This document shows, in pieces, positions 37,583-47,153 of a stretch of DNA of 64,000 nucleotides. The stretch spans positions 27,543-91,542 of the forward strand of contig CAZUGA010000015.1 in NCBI GenBank assembly GCA_964619885.1. Direction: 5' to 3'. Under the pieces are notes generated by a model. The model worked only from the letters and a program-made list of their open reading frames with translations, had not been told where the DNA came from and did no database searches. Source of the DNA: CAZUGA01 sp964619885. GTDB lineage: Bacteria > Pseudomonadota > Gammaproteobacteria > Methylococcales > UBA1147. Both the position numbers and the translations under genes were made by a program. Each line of letters begins with the position of its first letter. The stretch's first letter is position 1.

Positions 37583-38167
37583 TCAATCGACATATTCACC
37601 CACCAACCGATCCGCCATTTGCGTGATATCGACCGGAGATTTTCCGTTGCTGACTTGGGCGATCGACGCCATGCCCTCCAGCAATATAAATAGCTTGAAC
37701 GCCAGCTGCTTTGATTCTCTCGCTCCGGCTTCCCGGGCTAATCTTTCCAACATGCCCAATTCCCATCTTTTGAAGCACTGACAAGAATCTTCGATGGCGG
37801 CATCTTTGCCTGAAAACTCGGCCATGGCGTTGACCGCAAGGCAACCGTGAAATTGGGTGTCACCAAACCATTTTTCCGCATCCTCGAAAATGGACAGTAT
37901 TTTTTTGCGGCCGGACTGATCGCTGCGATCGAGTAGATCAGTCAGGTGCTTCTTATATTCGGAACGGTAGTATTCCAGCACCGAAATTATCAACTCATTT
38001 TTGGTTGGAAAGTATTTGTACAGCGTTCTCTTAGACACTTTGGCGGTACGCATAATCAAATCCACACCGGTCGCGTAAAAGCCATTTTCTCTGAATAGTT
38101 CGAATGCCGCTTGGATGATCTGATCCCGTTTTAATCCACGGTTTAGGCTTGTAGTTTGCTCATTCAT
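37583..38167 (-). CDS. TetR-family transcriptional regulator
   Basis: A 194-residue repressor. The N-terminal HTH is QIIQAAFELFRENGFYATGVDLIMRTAKVSKRTLYKYFPTKNELI in outline (residues ~17-62). The C-terminal ligand domain contains a Cys pair (GCLAVNAM and DSCQCFKRW) that could sense oxidants. It is divergent from the truncated AhpD-like gene at 38342 with 174 bp between. TetR regulators of this kind often control the adjacent AhpD-type oxidoreductase, whose decay here leaves the regulator without its obvious target. Confidence 0.9.
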   Translation of the reverse strand: MNEQTTSLNRGLKRDQIIQAAFELFRENGFYATGVDLIMRTAKVSKRTLYKYFPTKNELIISVLEYYRSEYKKHLTDLLDRSDQSGRKKILSIFEDAEKWFGDTQFHGCLAVNAMAEFSGKDAAIEDSCQCFKRWELGMLERLAREAGARESKQLAFKLFILLEGMASIAQVSNGKSPVDITQMADRLVGEYVD

Positions 38168-38341
38168 CCAATTTTTTTCAGATTGTCTTGTTTAAATATC
38201 AATAAGATACCAGCTGATCATCTACGGTAAATCGGTCGGTATACAGTGGCAAGCAATTGGTATACTTTTAGGTTTACTCTGGTCGCCGACGTAGACTGAG
38301 CGGTTTACTCTATAATCAATCAACTAAACGAGGAGAACATC

Positions 38342-38644
38342 ATGCAACGTAACGCAAAGCTTGAACATCCAACCGGCAAAGTCCAAACATTGTTGGATGC
38401 GGTAAAACGAAGCCTAGGCGTGACACCCAATTTTTTTACCACCTTAGCTCAGGCGCCAACCGCACTGGAAGCCTATTTGGGTTTCAACGTCACGCTCAGC
38501 GATGCCGTACTACCTTTTTTATTGTTGCCCGAAAACCCGTTCATCTGTGACTACAACTACGGTAACATGAGGCTTCGTTATTCTAATCGCAATAGGCGAA
38601 ATATTATGGATCAATCGCACTGTGACTGGCGGCATAAAAAATGA
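38342..38644 (+). pseudogene. AhpD-like (carboxymuconolactone decarboxylase) fragment
   Basis: The first ~57 residues (AKLEHPTGKVQTLLDAVKRS, LGVTPNFFTTLAQAPTALEAY, FNVTLSDAVLP) are the N-terminus of an AhpD-family peroxidase-like protein. After VLP the expected LREQIAL and the catalytic CxxxH/CxxC region are missing. The frame continues into unrelated sequence and stops at 38644. A deletion appears to have fused this 5' end to DNA belonging to the next gene. A good promoter and binding site (GAGGAG before the ATG) remain. Probably non-functional. Confidence 0.75.
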
Positions 38645-38960
38645 AGTGAAGCTAGTTTTGCTCGGTGCAACAATGATTGTCCTGACGTTGTGTAGCACAA
38701 AGTTTTTGCGCACGGAAATGGTGACTGATCCTGAATCGGGTTTGATAGTAGGTAAAGGCTATAAACGCGTCGACGCCTATTGTACCGGCTGCCATACCGC
38801 GGCAATGATAACCAAACACCGGGCAACGCGCACAAACTGGATGGGCATTGTTCGGCGCATGCAAAAAATCGGCGAATGGACACTAGACCCCGATATCGAG
38901 ACAGAAATTGTGGATTATCTATCAATCAATTATCCAGCGAATCACTCCAACCCAAACTAA
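38622..38960 (+). CDS. Small membrane-anchored c-type cytochrome, 5' end uncertain
   Basis: A 112-residue protein from a GTG at 38622. A hydrophobic segment (LVLLGATMIVLTLC) is followed by one haem motif, CTGCH at residues 54-58, and RTNWMGIVRRMQKIGEW as the distal part. Its frame is open upstream to 38571, encoding GFVILIAIGEILWIN. That looks like a first membrane helix, so the true N-terminus may have been lost in the deletion that truncated the AhpD gene. Related small cytochromes act as electron acceptors of periplasmic oxidoreductases. No such partner is present here, so function is doubtful. Confidence 0.6.
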   Translation: MTGGIKNEVKLVLLGATMIVLTLCSTKFLRTEMVTDPESGLIVGKGYKRVDAYCTGCHTAAMITKHRATRTNWMGIVRRMQKIGEWTLDPDIETEIVDYLSINYPANHSNPN

Positions 38961-39167
38961 CCTCTCCGCCCGCACCCGCGAGGCAATTTCGCGGCATTTT
39001 GTAATAGAGAATCTCTCGACCGCGTGAGTATCCATCAAATTCTACGACTGATTGATTAGGAAATGAATTGGTATTGTGTGTACTATTTGTCGCGGAGGCA
39101 GTTATACCGCCCCACCCAAAATGCTTTTTAGGTGATTAGATTACTGACAGTTTGACCGATTGATTGA

Positions 39168-42100
39168 ATGACGCCCGAAACCGTTCGCATATTCGTTTCT
39201 TCCCCCGATGACGTCAAAGACGAGCGTTCCATCGTAAAAGATATCATTGAACGCCTGCGCATTGAATACGAAGCCTATTTCGAAGTTAACGCTATTCTTT
39301 GGGAGAACGAAGCCATCGTCGCCACCGGCGGTTTCCAGGAAGCGCTGGTCGACCCCGGCACTTGTGACATTGTACTGGTGATTTTCTGGTCAAAGTTGGG
39401 TACGCCGTTACCGCAGAATAAATTCGGCGGTTTAACCGGCACGGAGTGGGAATTTATTAATGCGATAGAGCACTCGCACGAGTACGAGGGCATTCCCCAA
39501 GTCTTGGTTTATCGTAAAGATTCACCGATGTTGGGGAATTTTTTTGACGATGAAGCAGTACGCGAAGTCAGGGAAGATAAGAATAAGCTGGATAGTTTCT
39601 TTAAACAGCATTTCTTCAACCCAGACGGCTCATTCAAGCGGGCGTACAGAACGTTCCAAGACCAAAACGAATTCGCCAACCTGGTAGAAACCCAACTACA
39701 CAAACTGCTCGATGAACGTAAAGGTTCCGAAGGCCTCAAAGTGGTGTGGAAGGATTCACCGTTCCGCGGCCTGCAACCCTTCGAATTCGAACACCATGCG
39801 ATTTTTTTCGGTAGGGATCAGGCCAAGCGCTATCTACTACGAAAGCTAGCCAAACAGATTGAACGCGGCATTGCCTTTGTGATGATCCAAGCAATGAGCG
39901 GCAGCGGTAAGTCATCTTTGGTTAAAGCCGGATTGTTGCCGCAACTGACTGCGCCCCGCGTTATCGGCGATGTAGTTGGTATACGCTGGTGCACGCTACG
40001 CCCAAGTGACGGCGAAGACAATCCACTGCGGGCCATAGCGCAAGCGATCATGCGTCCCGACGCATTGGGTACGGAATTACCGCAATACGGTGTGGATGAG
40101 GATTTCATCATGAAAGCTTTGTCCTCTGACCCCGCATTGCTTAAACCCTCGCTGCAAGTCGCGTTGGAGAAAATTGCCGAAGAACGATATCAGGTTGAAA
40201 GCGACGTGGTACGACTGGTTATCGTGGTCGACCAATTTGAAGAATTATTCTCGCAGCGAAAAATTCCGCTCGAACTGAAACAGCTTTTCGTTCGAAACCT
40301 GGATGTATTGGCACGCAGCGGAATGGTTTGGGTTATCGGCACCATGCGCAGCGATTTTTTGCACGAAACCGAGGCTTATCCGGAACTGCAAGCGCTGATG
40401 GAAAACGACGGTCAGTTCCATTTATTCCCGCCGCGACACGAAGAAATCGAACAGATGATCCGCGAACCGGCAAAACTTGCCGGACTGGAATTCGAATCGC
40501 GCGACGGGGTCAGCCTGGATGAAACGTTGCTCAAAGACGCAACAAGTCAACAAGGCGCGCTACCGTTATTGGAATTTACATTGGATGCACTATACGAACG
40601 CCGTGTAGAACGCGAGCTGACCTATGCCGCCTACGAAAGTATCGGCGGATTGGCTGGCGCTGTTGCCGACCGCGCGGAGAAAGTATTTACCAGGCTACCG
40701 GACAATATTCAATCATCTTTATCACCGGTATTCCGGGCTCTAGTCACGATCAACCCCAAAGCTAATGAAAAAGTAACCGCTCGCCGTGCCGACTGGACCC
40801 AATTAGCCAAAGCGCCTGAAAATAAAGCGTTTATCGACGCCTTTATAGACGCGCACCTGCTCGTCTCGGACCAGGCCAGCGCGCAGGAAAAACAGGTGGT
40901 TTGGGTTGCACACGAGGCCTTACTGCGCAACTGGCCGCGGGTTGCCAAGTGGGTAGAATCCAATATTGAAGATCTTAGAGTTCGCTCCCGCATCGCTGAA
41001 GCAACCGCGCTATGGGACAAGGAAGGCCGCAACGACCAGTACCTTCTGCCCGAAGGCAAACCGTTTGCCGAAGCCACCGACTTATTGAACCGGGTCGGCC
41101 AGGAGTTAGAGGAACACGAATGCCAATTTATCGATCTGTCGACGCAACGAATCCGCGCTTCGCGATCGAGAGAACGGGTTAAGGTCGGTATTGGGATCGC
41201 ATTATTTGTATTGAGCTTACTGGCAATCGGCGGATTGTATTTCACCTTTAATTTTTCATTACTTGCCATGCGCAGTATCGACAACAACCGCCTGGTCAAA
41301 GCGGACGAAGCGGTCGATCGTGGCAACACGCCACACGCAATCTCACTTGCTGAAGCGGCTGACATCTTACCGCGGCAATCCTCGTACGTACTCAGCAGGG
41401 CGATTTCCAATAATCACTTGGTCGCAATGATCAAAGTGGAAAACAGTCAGGCCGTGGCCCACCGATTCGCAGGATTTAACTCAAGTTTGCATCATGCTTT
41501 GACCTACTCGCCAATAAATCAAGAGCAAGCCAAACCACTCACATTGTGGCGAATCGCTTCGGGAAAACCAATGGGCTACCAATTCAACCGCGGGATGACG
41601 CAATGGCCGCAAAAACCTGATTTCCACAACGCGGCCTTTAGCGCAGACGGCCAAACCGTTTTTGCGGTTGCCGAAAGCGGCGTATGGCAACTTCCAGCCG
41701 ATGGCTCGGGTGGTGCCTCCAGTCCGGCCTATGCTTGCAAAGCCACATCGGACACAATCATTAAACTAAGCAACGATGGTCATTGGGCAGCCATCAGCTA
41801 TGATCGTTTGAATGACGGTAGCTGGCTGTGCCTGATGGATTTACAGCAACCGGGCCGTATCGCGTTTAACGCCAAACTTCACGACAAGCACATCCGCAGT
41901 CTGATGTTTTCACCCGATAGCCGCTTTCTGTCAACCGCCTCCGAAGATTTCAACAGCTGCTTAATGGCGCTGGATTCCGGGACACTAACAAGTCTGGCAC
42001 CAACCTGTATCATGATCCCCTACACCCGCATCGTTAACCGGGCGAAATTTAACCGGGCGAGCACACAATTGGCAATTGCATCGGTAGACGGAATCAGCCG

Positions 42101-43880
42101 GATTTTTGACATCAACCCTCCATGTCTGCAACAACTGCGCTCCGAATTCGTTACCAATATATCTGCCACGCCCACAACAGACCTGGGCGAGCCGCCCGAA
42201 AATTGTGGATTCAAACTGGAAAACGACCTCGAAGGAAAAAAGGTACATCTAGGCGCAGTACGGGACGTCGCTTTTTCCTATGATGGAAAGGCTGCGGTTA
42301 CCGTAGGCGACGATGCCAAAGTAGTGTATTGGGATATATCCAACTCTCCCCCTGTCTCGGGCGTTATCGGGCAACACGACCAGGGGATTGATAAAGTATC
42401 ATTCAGTCCCGACGATAGCACCGTTCTGACTGGTTCGCGCGATAGAACAGCGCGGCTGTGGGATCTGGATCCGGCGACGCCGGGCCAGCTTGCCGTGTTT
42501 CAACACGACGGCGCGGTTTTCATCGCCCAATTCAGCGAAAACGGCCAGTATATAGGTACCGTTTCAACCGACGGCACAGCCCGTGTTTGGGATACAACCA
42601 CGGTCAAGCGTCTGTCATCACTCATGACGCAGCATACCGATCATGTCTGGTACGTCGATTTTAACCCGCGCCAACCAAACCCGGACCATAACACCCAATT
42701 TGTAACCACATCTTTCGATAAAACTGCGATAGTTTGGAATTATGCCTTCGATCCCCATGACCCCGCAAAATACTGGAATTTGAACAACTCGGTAACATTA
42801 CGCGGACATAGCGGTCCGGTTAGATCAGCCCATTTCGGCAACGCCGGCAGCCTATTAGCCACCGCGTCAAACGACGGCACCGCCATGCTTTGGCGGCCGG
42901 ACGGTACGCGCTTGTGTTCGATGCCAATGGATCCAGGTGGACCGATTATAGCCGTCAACAAAGCCTTATTCGGCGCGGATGACCGATGGCTTCTAACCCA
43001 ATCCATGGACAATAACGCACGTATCTGGAACACCTCCGGCTGTATTGGCCAAACCAGTAGCTGCGACTGCACATTGCAAAATAAGCTGGAACACCAAAGC
43101 CTGCTACAGGCCAGCGCTGTTTCAGTGGTTGCAGAACAAAGTTTGGTCGCGACCGCGGATGAATCGACGGTATCCGTTTGGAACACCCAATCCTGGGCAC
43201 GGGGATGTACATTCCCGGCAACCGGAACGGTCACAGATTTGTACTTTTCACCCGACCAACATTTACTCGCGACAGCCTACAAAGACGGTCATGCGGAATT
43301 GTGGCGCAGCAGTGACTGCACTAATGCGGCTGAACTACGCGGGGGACATAGCGAATTGATATACAGCATCCGCTTTAATCCGGCCGGCGATAAGGTCATT
43401 ACCGCATCGCAAGACCAAAGCGCGGTCTTGTGGAATCTTGACGGACAAATATTGAACAAACTGATCGGCCACGCAGACAGAATCTATTCCGCGGAATTTA
43501 ATATTGACGGAAGCTGGGTACTTACGGCATCGCGCGATGGCACCTCGGCTTTGTGGAAAATCCCGCAAGGCTACAGCGCCAAAAACATCGGGGATTCGTT
43601 AAAACCCTGGGTTTTATTGGAGGGTAACCACGGTGGCGTATCACTCGCCCGGTTCAGTCCGAATGGCCAATTTGTCGCGAGCGCTTACTGGAATAATGCC
43701 GCAGAGATCTGGTACGTATTGACCCACGCAGAAAATGGGATAGAGTCCGTCATACCCGCATTCGGCGAAAAAATGATCTCGGAAAACCATTTGCAGAACT
43801 GGGACGCGCGCCAGACGGTCAAACCGGAGCTTAAATGGCAGGATGAGGTGATGATCGCGATCAAACGATTGTGGGAATAA
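39168..43880 (+). CDS. DUF4062-STAND NTPase-WD40 membrane protein
   Basis: A 1570-residue multidomain protein. Residues ~5-110 are DUF4062 (RIFVSSPDDVKDERSIVKD), a TIR-like Rossmann fold. From ~197 an nSTAND-type NTPase follows: SPFRGLQPFEFEHHAIFFGR, Walker A AMSGSGKSSL near 243-251, Walker B VIVVDQFEELF near 355, and MRSDFL. A helical region leads to one membrane helix at about 672-698 (VGIGIALFVLSLLAIGGLYF). The rest is a WD40 propeller with repeats such as VSFSPDDSTVLTGSRDRTARLWD. STAND proteins assemble when a sensor (here WD40) binds a trigger and then activate the effector (here DUF4062). The layout suggests a membrane-tethered conflict or signalling device. No partner gene is coded beside it on its strand. 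Confidence 0.9.
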   Translation: MTPETVRIFVSSPDDVKDERSIVKDIIERLRIEYEAYFEVNAILWENEAIVATGGFQEALVDPGTCDIVLVIFWSKLGTPLPQNKFGGLTGTEWEFINAIEHSHEYEGIPQVLVYRKDSPMLGNFFDDEAVREVREDKNKLDSFFKQHFFNPDGSFKRAYRTFQDQNEFANLVETQLHKLLDERKGSEGLKVVWKDSPFRGLQPFEFEHHAIFFGRDQAKRYLLRKLAKQIERGIAFVMIQAMSGSGKSSLVKAGLLPQLTAPRVIGDVVGIRWCTLRPSDGEDNPLRAIAQAIMRPDALGTELPQYGVDEDFIMKALSSDPALLKPSLQVALEKIAEERYQVESDVVRLVIVVDQFEELFSQRKIPLELKQLFVRNLDVLARSGMVWVIGTMRSDFLHETEAYPELQALMENDGQFHLFPPRHEEIEQMIREPAKLAGLEFESRDGVSLDETLLKDATSQQGALPLLEFTLDALYERRVERELTYAAYESIGGLAGAVADRAEKVFTRLPDNIQSSLSPVFRALVTINPKANEKVTARRADWTQLAKAPENKAFIDAFIDAHLLVSDQASAQEKQVVWVAHEALLRNWPRVAKWVESNIEDLRVRSRIAEATALWDKEGRNDQYLLPEGKPFAEATDLLNRVGQELEEHECQFIDLSTQRIRASRSRERVKVGIGIALFVLSLLAIGGLYFTFNFSLLAMRSIDNNRLVKADEAVDRGNTPHAISLAEAADILPRQSSYVLSRAISNNHLVAMIKVENSQAVAHRFAGFNSSLHHALTYSPINQEQAKPLTLWRIASGKPMGYQFNRGMTQWPQKPDFHNAAFSADGQTVFAVAESGVWQLPADGSGGASSPAYACKATSDTIIKLSNDGHWAAISYDRLNDGSWLCLMDLQQPGRIAFNAKLHDKHIRSLMFSPDSRFLSTASEDFNSCLMALDSGTLTSLAPTCIMIPYTRIVNRAKFNRASTQLAIASVDGISRIFDINPPCLQQLRSEFVTNISATPTTDLGEPPENCGFKLENDLEGKKVHLGAVRDVAFSYDGKAAVTVGDDAKVVYWDISNSPPVSGVIGQHDQGIDKVSFSPDDSTVLTGSRDRTARLWDLDPATPGQLAVFQHDGAVFIAQFSENGQYIGTVSTDGTARVWDTTTVKRLSSLMTQHTDHVWYVDFNPRQPNPDHNTQFVTTSFDKTAIVWNYAFDPHDPAKYWNLNNSVTLRGHSGPVRSAHFGNAGSLLATASNDGTAMLWRPDGTRLCSMPMDPGGPIIAVNKALFGADDRWLLTQSMDNNARIWNTSGCIGQTSSCDCTLQNKLEHQSLLQASAVSVVAEQSLVATADESTVSVWNTQSWARGCTFPATGTVTDLYFSPDQHLLATAYKDGHAELWRSSDCTNAAELRGGHSELIYSIRFNPAGDKVITASQDQSAVLWNLDGQILNKLIGHADRIYSAEFNIDGSWVLTASRDGTSALWKIPQGYSAKNIGDSLKPWVLLEGNHGGVSLARFSPNGQFVASAYWNNAAEIWYVLTHAENGIESVIPAFGEKMISENHLQNWDARQTVKPELKWQDEVMIAIKRLWE

Positions 43881-43959
43881 AGAATATCTTCCAGCAAACT
43901 TTATACAGTTTAATTATTCTGATTTGTTGCTGATCAAACTGGAAAATTTAACGCTGGCT

Positions 43960-45156
43960 TCAACCTTTCACACAAACAACTTGGTGGAGGGTGTGCTCGA
44001 TGTCTACCAGATCATTTTGATTTTTCATCACTTGGTCGATGTCTTTATAAGCGCCGGGTATCTCGTCCAACACGCCTTTGTCTTTGCGGCACTCAATACC
44101 GGCGGTTTGAGTTGCAATATCTTCCGAGCTGAACGCTCTTTTTGCTTTGCCGCGACTCATACGGCGTCCCGCACCGTGGGAACATGAACTAAACGATTCG
44201 GTATTGCCTTTACCCCGGACAATGAATGATTTAGCACCCATACTACCTGGAATGATACCCAGCTCGTCCTGGCCAGCTCGAATGGCTCCTTTGCGGGTTA
44301 TGTAGACATTCTCGCCAAAATGATTCTCGATCGCGACATAGTTATGGTGACAATTGATTGCCTCTTTGCTGATACCGAATTTTGGCAGCTTTTTCTTTAA
44401 CGCATTGAGGATCAAACGCATCATTTCACGCCGGTTATCGAGTGCATAATCCTGGGCCCAATGCACCGCGTCCACGTAATCATCAAAATGTTCCGCGCCC
44501 TCTGTAAAATATGCGAGATCCTTATCCGGTAAGCTGTGAAGATGTTTGTGCATATCTTTGCGCGCGAGTTGAATAAAATATTGCCCGATCACATTGCCCA
44601 CACCACGACTTCCGGAATGCAACAAAATCCACACAGCATCATTTTCATCCAGACATATCTCTATAAAGTGATTTCCACCGCCCAGCGTGCCCAGTTGTCG
44701 CACCCAAGTTTGATAGGGCTTTTTTTGCATTCTTAACAGTTTTGGGTGTTTGCGCAGTAATCGATCGAGACCAACAGACAACGCACGTACAGTCGACGCA
44801 CGTGCCTTGTCTGTTTTATGCTGATCAAATCCAACCGGTATCGCCGCTTCAATATTCGAGCGAAGTTGGCGCAGATTATCCGGTAGATCTTCCGCCCCTA
44901 TAGTCAAGCGCAACGCATTCATGCCGCAGCCGATATCGACACCCACCGCGGCCGGAATGATGGCACCTTTGCAAGGGATCACCGAACCGACCGTCGCCCC
45001 TTTACCAAAATGTACATCGGGCATCGCGGCGACGTGACCATGGATAAACGGCAGCTGTGCAATGTTACACAGCTGTTGATAGGCTTGATGCTCGATATCG
45101 TCGGTATAGATTTTTACCGGTACTTTACCTTTGGTAATTATTTTCTTAATCGGCAT
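43960..45156 (-). CDS. rtcB: RtcB RNA-splicing/repair ligase
   Basis: A 398-residue RNA ligase that joins 2',3'-cyclic phosphate or 3'-phosphate ends to 5'-OH ends using GTP and Mn2+. The active site is complete: AAMPDVHFGKGATVGSVIP, VGVDIGCGMNA (Cys metal ligand), LGGGNHFIEI, LHSGSRGVGN and the guanylated His in SCSHGAGRRMSR. It is the last gene of a minus-strand cassette: tRNA genes, PcfJ-domain protein, SEC-C remnant, RtcB. It converges with the STAND gene, 79 bp from its end. No RtcA, RtcR or archease gene is nearby. Confidence 0.96.
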   Translation of the reverse strand: MPIKKIITKGKVPVKIYTDDIEHQAYQQLCNIAQLPFIHGHVAAMPDVHFGKGATVGSVIPCKGAIIPAAVGVDIGCGMNALRLTIGAEDLPDNLRQLRSNIEAAIPVGFDQHKTDKARASTVRALSVGLDRLLRKHPKLLRMQKKPYQTWVRQLGTLGGGNHFIEICLDENDAVWILLHSGSRGVGNVIGQYFIQLARKDMHKHLHSLPDKDLAYFTEGAEHFDDYVDAVHWAQDYALDNRREMMRLILNALKKKLPKFGISKEAINCHHNYVAIENHFGENVYITRKGAIRAGQDELGIIPGSMGAKSFIVRGKGNTESFSSCSHGAGRRMSRGKAKRAFSSEDIATQTAGIECRKDKGVLDEIPGAYKDIDQVMKNQNDLVDIEHTLHQVVCVKG

Positions 45157-45159
45157 AGT

Positions 45160-45407
45160 TCAATCTCTAAAGTAATCATGGCGTTTTGCTCCGTCGTGTT
45201 GCTTGGATTGCAAGCAACACTTTTTAAAAGCGGCGCCCGGAACCGCAAACGCAAGGATCATTGCGCCCAAGTTTTTCCACCAGTTGTTTATCGCCATGTA
45301 CGACTCTGTTACCTCGTTTGACATGGGTTTCGGATGGATAACCTTTTCGACGTTTGCTGGTCACTTCAAAAGGAATATTCCTGGGTAATACTGTTTGATT
45401 TTTGCAT
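45160..45407 (-). pseudogene. SEC-C zinc-motif small protein, frame broken twice
   Basis: An uncalled gene lying three bases upstream of rtcB. GGAGG six bases before the ATG at 45407 marks its start, but that frame stops after 13 codons. One frame over, the DNA encodes RNIPFEVTSKRRKGYP and GRNDPCVCGSGRRF, the start of a SEC-C motif. At CGC-TTT-TAA the frame hits a stop. Skipping one T restores KKCCLQSKQHDGAKRHDYF and a stop at 45160, completing CxCGSGxxxKxCC. So the intact gene would encode ~80 residues. Two single-base changes look like decay, although TTT-TAA could be a +1 shift site. Confidence 0.7.
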
Positions 45408-45481
45408 GATGCACCTCCGTCGTTTTAGCACTGGTTTCGCACCAGCCTATCAAATTAAAATTTAGTTACTTAGTCTCACCA

Positions 45482-46921
45482 TTAAGACACTAAACAAAAT
45501 GGCTCTATCGCCAATACTTCCTTATTTGCCCAACGGCGCACAACATCCACTTCCATAGCGGTCGGTAAACGGTTTCGTTTCCCACGTATTTGGCAAATTT
45601 TTCGAGATTGCAAATTCAATTGGATTGTTACCATCCTGGTTTTGCCATTGGCATCCGTTTTTTCCATTGTCCAAATCGAATCTTTCCCGCCAAAGCACGA
45701 ACGAGCATAGCTCGCCACACAATGACTCTGTGCACGGCCTTCGGCAATAAGCTCCTTGCTGCTAAGCAATTCCCGTATACGCCATACCTTCATATTGGAG
45801 CGTTGCGCTTTTCCCTCGATAAACTGGTAATCTTTTATCTTCGATTTTCGCCATTGCAAATTACCGCCGCGAGATTCTCGACCCAACTGCCGATGCCAGT
45901 TTTCTACCTGCCGAAGCAAGGTCTCAACCGTTCGTCCGTGCATTGAAAAATTTGGCTGTTCTGCTCCAATTTCCCGCGCAACGCCCCGCGCTACAAATTC
46001 AATCCGATTTTCATATTTCTGATTCCAGATAAAATCAATGATCGGATTCACATGTGCAATGTCCAGCATTGGATTCTCTATAAAGAATCGAAATACGCTT
46101 AACCAAAAGGCATCCTCCCGAAAATTTCTGATCAATCGTGTTTCGCTCAGCGCATTTGCAATTGCGTTATTGCCGCCAATCGCTTTGATTTGTGCCCATC
46201 TAAATGCGCTCAGCACCGACGCCTGACACGGTGCCAGCAAAAAATGATGTGCGATTTTTTTGGTCATCTCAATCGGTAGCGAACGCGCTGTGCGGATGTT
46301 TTTGCCTGCACCGATATGGATGAACCACCCCTGCTGTACCGCATTACCCTGCATCCATGCTTGATCCATAAACACCGGAACCTCATATTTCGCGACCAAA
46401 TAACGCAATAAGGATGAAAACTGGCGTTCAGTATTGTGGGTCTTTGGACGCCAATCTTGTAACGGCCTGCACCAATTTGCGCGATGATTGACCAATCCAA
46501 CAATCCCTTTTACATAATGAACGTCTTCTACAAAATCGGTCATGCCTTCCAGATGGAGCAGCACTTCGAACAAGAATTTAGGAAATGCGCAGTGTTTAAA
46601 GCCTTTCGCAATTTCACGCAGCACGTCACTATGGATGTGTTGGTTGCTGATCTGCTTATTGTAAAGTTGAACAATCTGGAAGCGTAATTTACTTTCCTTT
46701 TTATATTTTTTTAGGCACGACTCAGCAGCTTTTCGCCGAAACGCATCATCTTCCCGTTTACGTTGTAACTGGGATTTTTGCAAACTTGCTTGAAAACCGT
46801 TCGCGCGGCACCACGCCTTGTACGCATCTAAATCTTTTAAATTCAAACTACGCGCATGCAGCAATATCTCCGCGTGAAGATCCAGCGCTATCGATTTAAG
46901 CTTTTTATTTTTGGAAGCCAT
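45482..46921 (-). CDS. PcfJ-domain protein
   Basis: A 479-residue basic, Lys/Arg-rich protein without signal peptide or membrane helices. The N-terminal ~100 residues are helical and charged. The C-terminal ~110 match the PcfJ-like domain: KVWRIRELLSSKELIAEGRAQ, SHCVASYARSCFGGKDSIWTM and QIRGKRNRLPT, with a conserved HC pair. PcfJ is named from a conjugative plasmid gene and its biochemistry is unknown. The central ADS-like part is not recognised. Here it lies between two tRNA genes and rtcB, all on the minus strand, which argues for an RNA-related role. Confidence 0.8.
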   Translation of the reverse strand: MASKNKKLKSIALDLHAEILLHARSLNLKDLDAYKAWCRANGFQASLQKSQLQRKREDDAFRRKAAESCLKKYKKESKLRFQIVQLYNKQISNQHIHSDVLREIAKGFKHCAFPKFLFEVLLHLEGMTDFVEDVHYVKGIVGLVNHRANWCRPLQDWRPKTHNTERQFSSLLRYLVAKYEVPVFMDQAWMQGNAVQQGWFIHIGAGKNIRTARSLPIEMTKKIAHHFLLAPCQASVLSAFRWAQIKAIGGNNAIANALSETRLIRNFREDAFWLSVFRFFIENPMLDIAHVNPIIDFIWNQKYENRIEFVARGVAREIGAEQPNFSMHGRTVETLLRQVENWHRQLGRESRGGNLQWRKSKIKDYQFIEGKAQRSNMKVWRIRELLSSKELIAEGRAQSHCVASYARSCFGGKDSIWTMEKTDANGKTRMVTIQLNLQSRKICQIRGKRNRLPTAMEVDVVRRWANKEVLAIEPFCLVS

Positions 46922-46998
46922 TTTTAACCCACACTAGATCAATCCCATTACAATAATTTAATCAATAAAGACATAAGATTTCGGTTATTTCACCCCGC

Positions 46999-47024
46999 GG
47001 TGATCAGCCCCATTGCTGACCACC
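46999..47024 (-). repeat. Hairpin between tRNA genes and the PcfJ gene
   Basis: GGTGATCAGC and GCTGACCACC form a 10-bp stem with one A-C mismatch and a 6-base loop (47009-47014). No T-run follows on the minus strand, so it need not terminate transcription. It may be a processing signal separating the tRNA part of the transcript from the PcfJ message. Confidence 0.4.
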
Positions 47025-47069
47025 TTTCCCTGCAAATTGTCCGTACCAGTTTTTATAAACCAATAATCA

Positions 47070-47143
47070 TGGCTAGGGATTCTGGAATCGAACCAGAACT
47101 TCGAGCTTCAAAGACTCGCGTGCGCCCGCTACACCAATCCCTA
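47070..47143 (-). tRNA. tRNA-Gln (UUG)
   Basis: The reverse complement folds as a cloverleaf. The acceptor is TAGGGAT/ATCCCTA and the D-stem GTGT/GCAC. The anticodon stem CGAGT/GCTCG carries the loop CTTTGAA (anticodon TTG), with a 4-base variable loop. The T-arm is TCTGG-TTCGATT-CCAGA. G73 and CCA are encoded. U1-A72 with G73 matches the identity elements of tRNA-Gln. It lies 10 bases from the next tRNA and 148 bases upstream of the PcfJ start. Probably an extra, accessory Gln tRNA. Confidence 0.85.
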
Positions 47144-47153
47144 TAAACATATT

